From assembly GCA_958295865.1 (NCBI GenBank), contig CATQHF010000001.1, positions 248,001 through 312,000 on the forward strand: a DNA stretch of 64,000 bases, written 5' to 3'. Source of the stretch: an uncultured Dehalococcoidia bacterium. GTDB lineage: Bacteria > Chloroflexota > Dehalococcoidia > Lucifugimonadales > JADFKI01. A model generated the notes under the pieces. That model was given only the letters and a program-made list of their open reading frames with translations. It was not told the DNA's origin and searched no databases. This document shows positions 31,950-40,271 of this stretch, piece by piece. Position 1 is the stretch's first letter. Each line of letters starts with the position of its first letter. A program made the translations under genes and the position numbers.

Positions 31950-32283
31950 ACACAACATCCTGTAAATAGTCATCAGTTTGCTTGTAGCGGTCATCTTTGT
32001 GCCCGCCAATCATTTCCAGCAAGATGTCGCACCTGAAAATCTCCGCTATCCGGCGTTCTAGGCTTACGAAATTGAACATGCCGGGCTTCGCGTCAGGCTT
32101 ATACTCGACGGCGACGCCTATCTTGATGTCGGGATGGTAGCCGCCGCATCGGCCGCATTCGCACTTGCAGTTCGCCGAGCTGTTTTCCTCGTAAGGGAAG
32201 ACGCCGATATTCTCGATGTCGTACTCGTCGGCGAGCGCTTGGCGGTTTTCCTTCAGTATCTTCAAGGCTATGTCTTGCCGCAT
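31918..32283 (-). CDS. MNT-like antitoxin with a cysteine cluster (copy 2)
   Basis: A 121-residue paralogue of the 31435 gene, starting at ATG 32283 with GGAG upstream. It keeps the same replacement segment (FPYEENSSANCKCECGRCGG then YHPDIKIGVAVEYKP). The four cysteines CxCxCxxC and the His are conserved although other parts diverged (FNFVSLERRIAEIFRCDILLEMIGG). Its HepT partner has been truncated, so it is either a solitary antitoxin or works with the intact HepT nearby. It lies 31 bases after the MBL hydrolase gene. Confidence 0.75.
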   Translation of the reverse strand: MRQDIALKILKENRQALADEYDIENIGVFPYEENSSANCKCECGRCGGYHPDIKIGVAVEYKPDAKPGMFNFVSLERRIAEIFRCDILLEMIGGHKDDRYKQTDDYLQDVVYVEWGRAATP

Positions 32284-32314
32284 TGGGCGCGCTCCTTGTG
32301 TGCCGGATGTCCCA

Positions 32315-33190
32315 TTATAGCGCAATGGATTGGAGCTCGTCGGTGAACAGGATGCCGCCGTCGTATATTTGGCGCACATCGCCGATACCCTTTTCCATCG
32401 CGCCCGGCTGCGAGAGGTGCGGCCCGACATGGACGAGTGCGAGACGCTTGACGCCGGCGGCTTGCGCCATCCGCGCCGCGCCGAGCGTTCCGCACTGGCC
32501 CGGGGATTCGCCGTCGGCGTCCATAATCTCCTGGTCGTCCCAGCACATGCAGAGCATCAGGTCGGCGTCTTTCGCAAGTTCGGTTACGGAGTCACAGGGC
32601 TGCGTGTCGCCGGTGAACACCACGCTGCCCGCCGGCGTGTCGAAGCGATAGGCGAGCGAGTCGAGGAAGGGCTGCACATGCTCCGCGGGCGCGGCAGTAA
32701 CCTGCCAGTCGCTGCCGGAGAACACGAGTCCGGGCCCGACATCGGTCGCATGCACCAGCGGCGGCTTGCGCGGGAGCGTACCGCCTCGATTGCGGTGGAT
32801 GCGCTGGCTGAGCGGATGCCCCACGCGCGCCTTCCAGTCGTGCGCGAACACGCCCTCGCTCTCGTCCAGTATGCCGCGCGTGATGCGCTCCGTGAGCGTG
32901 GGCCCAAACACTTGCAGCGTATTCTCCGCGCCCGTACTCTGGTCCCAGCGGCACAGCAGAAAGCAGGGATAGTCTATATCGTGGTCGAAGTGGTGGTGCG
33001 TGAAGAACAGGTAGTCGATGTTGGTGGGCCAAAGTCCCGCCTTGACCAGCTTATGCGTGGCGGCAGGCCCGCAGTCCACCATCAGCTGCTCGTCGCCGAT
33101 TTCAAGCGCGAACGCCGAGCCGAAGCGCGTAGGCGTGGGCGTAGGCGTGCCCGCGCCAAGGATATGGATTGTGGTTGGCTTGTCTGTCAT
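32315..33190 (-). CDS. MBL-fold metallo-hydrolase
   Basis: A 291-residue protein from ATG 33190 (MTDKPTTIHILGAG; AAGGTGA upstream). The metallo-beta-lactamase motif is FFTHHHFDHDID; later ligands are in SVVFTGDTQPC and LALVHVGPHLSQPG. LGAGTPTPTPTRFGSAF is the typical opening of the RNase Z/arylsulfatase-like MBL subgroup. The product could hydrolyse a phosphodiester, sulfate ester or lactone; the sequence does not decide. The last 16 codons are duplicated downstream. Confidence 0.9.
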   Translation of the reverse strand: MTDKPTTIHILGAGTPTPTPTRFGSAFALEIGDEQLMVDCGPAATHKLVKAGLWPTNIDYLFFTHHHFDHDIDYPCFLLCRWDQSTGAENTLQVFGPTLTERITRGILDESEGVFAHDWKARVGHPLSQRIHRNRGGTLPRKPPLVHATDVGPGLVFSGSDWQVTAAPAEHVQPFLDSLAYRFDTPAGSVVFTGDTQPCDSVTELAKDADLMLCMCWDDQEIMDADGESPGQCGTLGAARMAQAAGVKRLALVHVGPHLSQPGAMEKGIGDVRQIYDGGILFTDELQSIAL

Positions 33191-33339
33191 GATTTCACCT
33201 TCAGACGAACTTCTATGCTCTGCGCGTTGCGATATTCTGGGAGTGTAGCACATAGAAGGTTGGCGCGGAGCAACTGAAAGGGGCACATCTTATATCAATG
33301 GAGGGGAAGCGCGATGTGAGAGCGCGGCGCGGCTATATT

Positions 33340-33368
33340 TTGACAGAAGTACGCCTATTCCGTAAAAT
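33340..33368 (+). promoter_or_regulatory. Sigma-70-type promoter for the Phd/VapC pair
   Basis: TTGACA (33340-33345), 17-bp spacer, TAAAAT (33363-33368), ending 47 bp upstream of the antitoxin ATG. The -35 box and spacing are ideal. Confidence 0.7.
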
Positions 33369-33415
33369 ATGACTATGGTTATGACTAGGGTTTTGAAAGT
33401 GGCTGGTGAGATAAT

Positions 33416-33646
33416 ATGCGTACCATTTCAAAGAGCAAGCTGAAAGCCCAAATGCTTCGTGTCTTTCGTGAAATCGAGGAGAGCGGCGAGGAGCTAATCG
33501 TGACCGACCGCAATCGCGCCGCGCTTCGCATCCAGCCCATCGCCTCAAAGAAAAAGGTGGAGGATGTGTTCGCCTCTTCCCCCGGACAGCTAGTCTTTCA
33601 TGAGGACATCAACGCTCCGACCATCGACGAATGGCATGAGGCGTAA
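33416..33646 (+). CDS. Phd/YefM family antitoxin
   Basis: A 76-residue antitoxin. MRTISKSKLKAQMLRVFREIEESGEELIVTDRNRAALRI is the standard Phd/YefM DNA-binding fold, followed by a toxin-binding tail (VFHEDINAPTIDEWHEA). It sits behind a strong promoter and overlaps the toxin start (TAATG). It should repress its own promoter with VapC as co-repressor (family knowledge). Confidence 0.9.
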   Translation: MRTISKSKLKAQMLRVFREIEESGEELIVTDRNRAALRIQPIASKKKVEDVFASSPGQLVFHEDINAPTIDEWHEA

Positions 33647-34026
33647 TGATAGTTCTGGACACTTCCGCCTTGCTGTTTTGGACTCTGGACAGGGAACGGC
33701 TGTCTCAAGCGGCGGCGGCGGCAATTGCGGACGCCGACCGCATCGCAATCAGCGCCATCTCCATCTGGGAAATCGGCATAAAAGTTGGCAAAGGCAGGCT
33801 GCTCATTCCATACTCGCCTCGGGATTTTGCTGGCAGACTAGAGCAAGTGGATCGCGTGGAAGTAGTTCCTGTGGATGCGGCGACTTGGCTAAAGAACCTC
33901 GAATTGGATTGGGAACACCGCGACCCGGCAGACCGCACCATAGTGGCGACCGCCGCCCTGTTCGACTGCCCGCTCGTGACTTCTGATACGGCGATAAGAG
34001 CGTTTTACTCAAAAACCGTCTGGTAA
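33646..34026 (+). CDS. PIN-domain toxin (VapC-like)
   Basis: A 126-residue ribonuclease toxin. The acidic residues are in place: MIVLDTSALLFW (Asp5), ISAISIWEIGIKVGKG (Glu), DPADRTIVATAALFDCPLVTSD (two Asp). This is the YhfG/VapC subgroup with SIWEI. Start and antitoxin stop overlap by one base, so the genes are co-translated. Confidence 0.92.
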   Translation: MIVLDTSALLFWTLDRERLSQAAAAAIADADRIAISAISIWEIGIKVGKGRLLIPYSPRDFAGRLEQVDRVEVVPVDAATWLKNLELDWEHRDPADRTIVATAALFDCPLVTSDTAIRAFYSKTVW

Positions 34027-34075
34027 CTTCAATGCCATCGTCTGAAAAGCGTTAAGCGGCAGAACACGGCGCATC

Positions 34076-34203
34076 TCACACCCACAACCCGCCCACGCCA
34101 TCCCCGCGTCCGCGTCATCATCATCCCCAAAGCGCACTTGCCGCGCGAACGCCAGCCCCCACACATTCGCCGCGCCCGCGTTCTTCAGCGCGGAGGCGCC
34201 GAA
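34076..34203 (-). pseudogene. Remnant of the comF 3' end
   Basis: In reverse complement it encodes ALKNAGAANVWGLAFARQ then RFGDDDDADAG, matching the end of intact ComF (35568). One G is missing in the GGGGG run before ATGGCGTGGG, shifting the frame and destroying the ending. It lies 1.4 kb from the intact gene, with the protease module in between. The adjoining 34204-34287 may hold another gene scrap (QDAKQWFEEQM) that I cannot identify. Confidence 0.85.
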
Positions 34204-34287
34204 ACCGAAGCGCGCTTGCAGGATGCCAAGCAGTGGTTTGAAGAGCAGATGCTGGGCAATAGCCGGTGCGCTACCTGAAGGGATGGC

Positions 34288-34527
34288 TCAACGCATGTTA
34301 GCCACTTTGGATTTCGACGCAACGCCTGATATGACCAAACGCTCGCCCTCTTCCAGCTTCAGGTCGTAGCGTTCGGATAAAACGTCGTATATTTCTTGCG
34401 CGATAGACAAAGCCTCTCCCCGCGTTTCCACAAAGGGAAGCGCCTTAATCTCGTTTATGGAAATGTGGCCATCATGGATCAGCAGCATGGCTGCCAACTT
34501 CAGGCTGACACTGCGTAGTTCTGTCAT
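34288..34527 (-). CDS. Small hypothetical protein downstream of the SDH protease
   Basis: A 79-residue protein starting MTELRSVSLKLAAMLLIHDG with GAAGG upstream. It looks like a small winged-helix or helix-rich domain (ISINEIKALPF, ALSIAQEIYDVLSERYDLKL). I do not recognise the family. It starts 26 bases after the stop of the Clp-fold protease gene and is probably its operon partner. Base composition matches the protease rather than the surrounding GC-rich genes. Confidence 0.6.
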   Translation of the reverse strand: MTELRSVSLKLAAMLLIHDGHISINEIKALPFVETRGEALSIAQEIYDVLSERYDLKLEEGERLVISGVASKSKVANMR

Positions 34528-34553
34528 ATTTCAACCTTCTTGGCTTAACTCTG

Positions 34554-35474
34554 TTAGGAATTGCTTTGCCTGCCTTCTGTCAATTCTGGGGGCAATCTCT
34601 CCAACAAGTCAGGAGGCAAACCTTTTAGTCGTTCCATCATCTCTTTTTGTAGTCGCGCATCCTCGAGTTTCCCTTTTTCAACCAGCAGTTTGTGTATCTT
34701 CCAGACCTCTGGTAGGTATTCCCCAGGAACCTCATTGACTACCAAGCCAATGGAGTGAGCCTCCTCGATATTGATACAGAAACCATGGTCTGCGTATCCT
34801 TCAGTGAGTCGTGTCGCAACAGCCTTAGCTTTTTCAGCATCACCTTTTAGCATCCCCGAAGTTAGAAGTTTCACCAGATACTGCTTTGAAAGTTCCAGAG
34901 AATTCTTGATGTTCCCCAGCGTCAACGGATACTGAAGACGCTGCATCAATCCATCAGCCAGTTCTTTGTTCCCATTTTTATATTCTTCCCGAATAATCTC
35001 TAGGGTAGATTCGATATGAAGCGGCGAAAACTGCTCAATTCTCCCTTCAAGCAGATTCGTCTCAGTGATTTGTGGGTCTAGCGGCCCGAGTTCCGCAACC
35101 GGGGTCATCAGGATTTCGTTCCCGGAACACGCCAACAGAGTTGCCGCGCTTTTCGCCCATCTTGGGATGATGAACTTTAATCCTTTGCTGCCGTATCGTC
35201 TGAGAAGATGCGCCAAGTTATAAGCCGCGTCTATGTCACCGCCACCCGACTCTAAAATGACGACTAATTCCTTGTCCAATGGGCCAAAACCAAAGCGTCC
35301 CTGCAAGTGGTCATACACATCATCTACAACCGACGGCTCAATTTCATTGTCAAGCAAAATAGGGAAGCAAGAACTGCCATCGCCCAATTGTTTGTCTATC
35401 TCATCGACACAGGCAGCAATTTCTTTGTCTATGCTTGCCAGACTCTTTTCTTGATTTTCTGAAACCACTACCAC
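34554..35474 (-). CDS. Clp-fold serine protease, SDH family
   Basis: A 306-residue protein with a GTG start (35474) and AAAGGT upstream. The crotonase/ClpP-like core shows KELVVILESGGGDIDAAYNL (oxyanion region), RWAKSAATLLACSG (nucleophile Ser) and LGPLDPQIT (Asp), the features of the serine dehydrogenase proteinase group, which is related to SppA. There is no signal peptide or clear membrane anchor. The gene is AT-rich and lies between intact comF and a comF remnant, so it looks inserted. Substrate unknown; some relatives are found in defence or stress contexts. Confidence 0.82.
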   Translation of the reverse strand: MVVVSENQEKSLASIDKEIAACVDEIDKQLGDGSSCFPILLDNEIEPSVVDDVYDHLQGRFGFGPLDKELVVILESGGGDIDAAYNLAHLLRRYGSKGLKFIIPRWAKSAATLLACSGNEILMTPVAELGPLDPQITETNLLEGRIEQFSPLHIESTLEIIREEYKNGNKELADGLMQRLQYPLTLGNIKNSLELSKQYLVKLLTSGMLKGDAEKAKAVATRLTEGYADHGFCINIEEAHSIGLVVNEVPGEYLPEVWKIHKLLVEKGKLEDARLQKEMMERLKGLPPDLLERLPPELTEGRQSNS

Positions 35475-35567
35475 TTTTACCTTTCATTGAAAGTCCATCT
35501 ATGATAATAGACTGCGCCGTATGAGTAAATATCAAAGAAATCGCTAACCGATGACCCTGCATTTCCC

Positions 35568-36329
35568 TCACACCCACAACCCGCCCACGCCATCCCCCGC
35601 ATCTGCGTCGTCATCATCCCCAAAGCGCCCCTGCCGCGCGAACGCCAGGCCCCACACATTCGCCGCTCCTGCGTTCTTCAGCGCCTCCGCGCACGCCGAC
35701 ATCGTGCTGCCCGTCGTCACCACATCGTCTATCAGCATATACCGCCGCCCCCGCGCATCCGACGCGCACTCGAACGCAGCCGCGATGTTGCGCCTGCGCT
35801 CCCCCGACGACTCCATGCTCACCTGCGGCCGCGTGTTGCGGACGCGCCGCAGCGCCGTATCATCAACCGGCGCTCCCGTCAGCCGTCCCAATTCGCGCGC
35901 CAGCAGCGCCGACTGGTTGAAGCCGCGCGACCGCTCCCGCCACCGATGCAGCGGCACCGCGCAGTAGGCGTCGACAGGGTACGGGTTGCGCTCCAGATAC
36001 GCCGCCAGCAGGCGCGCGACATAAGGCGCGGCGATACGCACATGCCGATACTTCAAGTCGTGGATGATGTCGCGCGCGCCGCCGCGAAACTCAAACGGCG
36101 CTCGCACGCTGTCGAACGCGGGCGCGACGCGCCGGCACGAGTCGCACAGCTGCGGAACTCGCGGAGCGGCGCACAGAAAGCAGTACGGCTTTCGCAGCGG
36201 CGGCAGGTCAGGTTCGCACTCGGCGCAGATGTAGCTGCCCTCGCGCCCGCAGACCGCGCAGTACTCCGGCAGCACTAGGTCTAGCAGCGCGAGGGATGTT
36301 CGTTTCAGGAGCTGCGCGGCGTGGCGCAA
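35568..36329 (-). CDS. ComF family phosphoribosyltransferase-like protein
   Basis: A 253-residue protein. The N-terminal zinc ribbons are CAVCGREGSYICAEC and CFLCAAPRVPQLCDSC; the PRTase domain has PLHRWRERSRGFNQSALLA and the PRPP loop YMLIDDVVTTGSTMSAC. ComF is needed for DNA uptake in competent bacteria and has repair-related roles. It follows the NHL-repeat gene by 11 bases on the same strand. Its last 40 codons are duplicated as a remnant at 34076-34203. Confidence 0.93.
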   Translation of the reverse strand: MRHAAQLLKRTSLALLDLVLPEYCAVCGREGSYICAECEPDLPPLRKPYCFLCAAPRVPQLCDSCRRVAPAFDSVRAPFEFRGGARDIIHDLKYRHVRIAAPYVARLLAAYLERNPYPVDAYCAVPLHRWRERSRGFNQSALLARELGRLTGAPVDDTALRRVRNTRPQVSMESSGERRRNIAAAFECASDARGRRYMLIDDVVTTGSTMSACAEALKNAGAANVWGLAFARQGRFGDDDDADAGDGVGGLWV

Positions 36330-36340
36330 GTCTATGCGCT

Positions 36341-37210
36341 CTACACGCGCACGAACTTGGACACGCGCTCGCCCTGCCCAATCTCGGTCACATAGACGCT
36401 GCCCTTGGAATCCACGCAGATGCCGTGCCCGCCGATGACGCTGCCCGCCGCCGCGCCCTCATCGCTGCCCCGCCAGCGCGACAGCAGTTCGCCGTCCAGC
36501 GTCCAGATGCTGACGCCCGTGCCCGCGCCCTGCTCCACCACATAGACGATGCTGTCCAGAATCCACAGGTCGCCGGGCGCTTCCAAGTCCGTCCACTCTT
36601 CCAAGAAGTTGCCCTCGCCGTCGAAAATCTGAATGCGGTTATTCTCGCGGTCGCAGATGATGACGCGCCCGCGCTCATCCACCCAGATGTTGTGCAGCAG
36701 CGCGAACTCGCCGGGACCCGTGCCCTGCTTGCCCCACGACAGCAGCAGCTCGCCGTCCGCGCTGAACTTGTGGACGCGATGGCCTCCGTAGCCGTCCGAC
36801 ACGAACATATTGCCGTCCGGCGCGATGGCGAGGCCGGAAGGCATATTGAAGGGCATCCCTTGGAACGACGGAGACGGCGCGAGCTTCTCGCCAAGCGTGC
36901 GGATCGCCTCGCCGCCGGGCGTATATTCGGTTGCGATGTGAAAATCCCTGTCCACCAGCCACACATTATCATTCGGCGCGATGTAAATCCCGTGCGGATT
37001 CGCCGAGAAAGTGCCCTCGCCCCAAGACGATATGAAGTTCCCGTCCGTATCCCATATCGTCAGCGGATGCGCCCCCCTGCTGAAGATATGCACCTCATCC
37101 TTCGAATTCACCGCGCCATCCGACGCCGCCCCAAACGCCCAATACTTAGGCATATTCGGCCACTCCGAAACCCGCTCATACCGATAATCCCCCGAACCTA
37201 CCGTACCCAT
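36341..37210 (-). CDS. NHL-repeat beta-propeller protein
   Basis: A 289-residue protein from ATG 37210 (MGTVGSGDYRYERV; GAGGAG upstream); earlier in-frame ATGs are less likely. Repeated NHL blades are clear: NPHGIYIAPNDNVWLVD, MPSGLAIAPDGNMFVSDGYG, LLHNIWVDERGRVIICDREN, GGHGICVDSKGSVYVTE. It resembles peptidylglycine-alpha-amidating lyase-like propellers, with no signal peptide seen. Role unknown; it is probably co-transcribed with comF. Confidence 0.88.
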   Translation of the reverse strand: MGTVGSGDYRYERVSEWPNMPKYWAFGAASDGAVNSKDEVHIFSRGAHPLTIWDTDGNFISSWGEGTFSANPHGIYIAPNDNVWLVDRDFHIATEYTPGGEAIRTLGEKLAPSPSFQGMPFNMPSGLAIAPDGNMFVSDGYGGHRVHKFSADGELLLSWGKQGTGPGEFALLHNIWVDERGRVIICDRENNRIQIFDGEGNFLEEWTDLEAPGDLWILDSIVYVVEQGAGTGVSIWTLDGELLSRWRGSDEGAAAGSVIGGHGICVDSKGSVYVTEIGQGERVSKFVRV

Positions 37211-37412
37211 GTCTTTTCTCCTCTTCATTTCAAATCGTGTCAAGCCATATTCAGGTCTATATTCACCCAATCTAGCCAGAACCGCCCGCTTTCGTCAGAG
37301 GTGATTGTATGCACGAGTAGCGGGTTAGTCAACGGGTGGGTCGTGTAACCTATTCTTGCCAACCATCCGTGTTAGTATATTCCGCAACAGACAAAATTCA
37401 TGGAAGGACATT

Positions 37413-40175
37413 ATGGTAGATGCAAATCCCACTATGAGGCTACAAGAGTTCATCCGGCGATGGCGCGACAAAACACCCGGCGAAAGTCAGGCGGCGCAGA
37501 CTTGGTTTCTCGACTTGCTGAAGGTCGTAGGACACCCGGACCCCATCGAGGTGGGTGACCTTGACAAGTTCACATTCGAGAAGGCTGTGCCGGGCGGATT
37601 TGCCGACGCCTACCTCGAAGGCTGCTTCGGGTGGGAGTTCAAGCGCGCTGAGGAGCAGCTGCCGGGCGCTTTCAACCAGCTGCTGCGCTATCAGGTCTAT
37701 CTCAAGACGCCGCCGCTGCTAGTCGTGTCCTCTTTCCAGCTCATAAGAGTGCAAACCAACTTCCGCGACAAGGAAACGGTAGTCCACGATATTCCCATCG
37801 CGGAATTGGGAGACCCTGAGCAGTTAAGCAAGCTGCATAACATATTCTTCGATCCGGGGGCGTTCGAGCCGCAGCGCACCGTCGAGCAAGTTACGCGCGA
37901 AACCGCCCTGCTGTTCGGGCGCATAGTCGAGAACATGGAGCAGCGCGGCAGCGGCGGCGAGCGGCTGGCTCGGTATCTCAATCAGATTGTCTTCTGCCTG
38001 TACGCCGAGGACGCGGGACTGCTGAAGGACAACCTGTTCAGCGACATCGTGCAGAATCATTTCCTCAACCCTGATGTGTTCAACAGCGCGGTGAAGAACC
38101 TGTTCGACCAGATGGCTAGGGGCGGGCTGTTCGGCGCGGACTCCATCGCGCACTTCAACGGCGACCTGTTCAACGAGTCGGACACGGTGGAACTGAGCGA
38201 GGTATCGCTGTATCTGCTGAGGGAAGCCATGGACAAGAACTGGCGCGACATCGAGCCGTCCATATTCGGCACGCTGTTCGAGGGCGCGCTGGACGCCGCG
38301 AAACGGGCGCAGTTGGGCGCGCACTACACCGGCGCAGACGACATCATGCTGGTGGTGGAGCCGGTGATGATGAAGCCGCTGCGCCGCGAATGGGACGATG
38401 CGCGGCAAGAAGCGGAGGCGATGCTCGCTCAATCCGACAGGGATGGAGCGTTGGCGCGGCTGAAAGCGTTTCAGCAGAGGCTCGCGGGCGTAACCGTGCT
38501 AGACCCCGCTTGCGGCAGCGGCAACTTCCTGTACATCGCCCTGCGCTCCCTGCTGGACTTGGAGAAAGAGGCGATCGACTTTGCGGAAGAGCACGGATTT
38601 TACAACGAGCTGCGGACGAGCGTGAAGCCCGACCGGATGCTTGGCATCGAAATCAGCCCATACGCCGCCGAGATTGCGCGCACTGCGCTTTGGATTGGCT
38701 ATATCCAGTGGCATCAGACGAACGGCTTCCCCTACACGCAGCAGCCCATCCTCACCTCGCTGACAGGCGTCAGACAGATGGACGCCATCCTAGACTACGA
38801 CGCAGACGGCAACCCGATAGAACCGCAATGGCCCAACGCTGAGTTCATCGTGGGCAATCCGCCGTTCCTTGGCGGCGGACAAATGCGCGGTGAACTGGGA
38901 GACGATTATACAAACGATATTCGCGCCCTCTATGGTGGACGCTTGCCACACTTTTCAGACCTTTGCTGTTACTGGTTTGAAAAGGCAAGAGCGTTGATTG
39001 AGCAAGGCAAAGCCAAGCGAGCCGGTCTATTGGGAACACAAGGCATACGCGGCAAGGATAATCGGGTAGTCTTGCAGCGCATAAAGGACACCGGCGACAT
39101 CTTCATGGCACATTCCGATCGGGAGTGGGTCTTGGATGGCGCGGCGGTTCACATCTCCATTGTCGGGTTCGACGATGGGACTGAGAAAGAACGGGCGATT
39201 GATGGAGAAGCCATTACCGAAAGCATCCACGCCAACTTGACTACTGGAGTAGATACGACACTCGCCAAGCGTCTGAAAGAAAACAGGAACATATCGTTTG
39301 AGGGGCAGTCGCCAAAGGGCCGTTTCGACATTCCCCCAAATACTGCTGGATTGATGCTGGCGCAGCCACTAAATGTTAACGGCAAGCCGAACTCGGATGT
39401 AGTGCTTCCAGTAATGAACGGCAGGGACATCACAGAGCGAAATCGCGGAATGTACACTATCAACTTTGGGTTGATGGGTTTGGAAGAAGCCTGCCAATAT
39501 GATATGCCCTTTGAGCATGTGCAAAGAGTAGTGAAGCCTACAAGAATTAACAACAAAATACGGTGGCGCGCTGAAAACTGGTGGCTGTATGGATCGCCTG
39601 CGAGTAGGATGCGAAAGGCTTTGGAAGGTTTAGAAAGATATATCGCAACGCCTAGAGTGTCCAAACATCGGATTTTTGTATGGGTAAATGCGGGCGTAGT
39701 TTGCAATGACGCAACCGATGTATTCGCCCGCGATGATGACTACACTTTCGGCGTTTTGCACTCTCGGATACATGAGGCATGGGCGAGGGCTATGGGAACT
39801 CAACTGCGCGAAGTAGAAAGCGGCTTCCGCTACACGCCCACCACCTGCTTTGAAACATTCCCATTCCCGCGTCCGACAGACGAACAGCGCGAGGCAATCG
39901 CGGATGCCGCGCGAGAGTTGAACAGACTGCGCGAAGGCTGGCTGAATCCGCTTGACGCCGAGGGCAAGTCGATGATGTTCGGCGTGGACTTGCGCCGGCG
40001 CACCCTCACCAACCTCTACAACGAATATGAGCGCCATACTTGGCTAGTCAACGCCCACAACAACCTAAACGCCGCCGTCGCCGCCGCCTACGGCTGGCAC
40101 GCGGACTCGACCGACGAGCAGATATTGGAACGCCTACTCGCGCTCAACCTGGAGCGCGCAAGCGAGGTGAATTAG
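37413..40175 (+). CDS. Type IIL (MmeI-like) restriction-modification enzyme
   Basis: A 920-residue single-chain restriction and methylation enzyme, started at ATG 37413 with GGAAGGA upstream. The N-terminal nuclease has Asp65, then GCFGWEFK with Glu75 and Lys77; the D-x9-E-x-K spacing is that of MmeI. The methylase core shows VLDPACGSGNFLYIALRSL (AdoMet motif) and FIVGNPPF (N6-adenine motif IV). The target-recognition region lies near 600-800 (GLMGLEEACQYDMPFEHVQR onwards). One methylase subunit marks a single strand and cuts about 20 bp away in this family. All motifs look intact. Confidence 0.93.
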   Translation: MVDANPTMRLQEFIRRWRDKTPGESQAAQTWFLDLLKVVGHPDPIEVGDLDKFTFEKAVPGGFADAYLEGCFGWEFKRAEEQLPGAFNQLLRYQVYLKTPPLLVVSSFQLIRVQTNFRDKETVVHDIPIAELGDPEQLSKLHNIFFDPGAFEPQRTVEQVTRETALLFGRIVENMEQRGSGGERLARYLNQIVFCLYAEDAGLLKDNLFSDIVQNHFLNPDVFNSAVKNLFDQMARGGLFGADSIAHFNGDLFNESDTVELSEVSLYLLREAMDKNWRDIEPSIFGTLFEGALDAAKRAQLGAHYTGADDIMLVVEPVMMKPLRREWDDARQEAEAMLAQSDRDGALARLKAFQQRLAGVTVLDPACGSGNFLYIALRSLLDLEKEAIDFAEEHGFYNELRTSVKPDRMLGIEISPYAAEIARTALWIGYIQWHQTNGFPYTQQPILTSLTGVRQMDAILDYDADGNPIEPQWPNAEFIVGNPPFLGGGQMRGELGDDYTNDIRALYGGRLPHFSDLCCYWFEKARALIEQGKAKRAGLLGTQGIRGKDNRVVLQRIKDTGDIFMAHSDREWVLDGAAVHISIVGFDDGTEKERAIDGEAITESIHANLTTGVDTTLAKRLKENRNISFEGQSPKGRFDIPPNTAGLMLAQPLNVNGKPNSDVVLPVMNGRDITERNRGMYTINFGLMGLEEACQYDMPFEHVQRVVKPTRINNKIRWRAENWWLYGSPASRMRKALEGLERYIATPRVSKHRIFVWVNAGVVCNDATDVFARDDDYTFGVLHSRIHEAWARAMGTQLREVESGFRYTPTTCFETFPFPRPTDEQREAIADAARELNRLREGWLNPLDAEGKSMMFGVDLRRRTLTNLYNEYERHTWLVNAHNNLNAAVAAAYGWHADSTDEQILERLLALNLERASEVN

Positions 40176-40271
40176 CGCTTGAGACACTGTGAATCTGCTT
40201 GTACAGGTCATCGGTTCGTGCTATGCTTCGCAAAATACGATGATTTGTTCAATCTAGCGGAGGCAGAAAAA

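Noticed and set aside
32330-33277. 315-aa plus-strand ORF opposite the MBL hydrolase
   Set aside because: Shadow of the conserved MBL frame, with no recognisable domain.
34204-34287. Possible gene scrap with EARLQDAKQWFEEQM and, in another frame, VRYLKGWLNA
   Set aside because: It looks coding-like but is too short and frameshifted to assign. Mentioned only in the comF-remnant entry.
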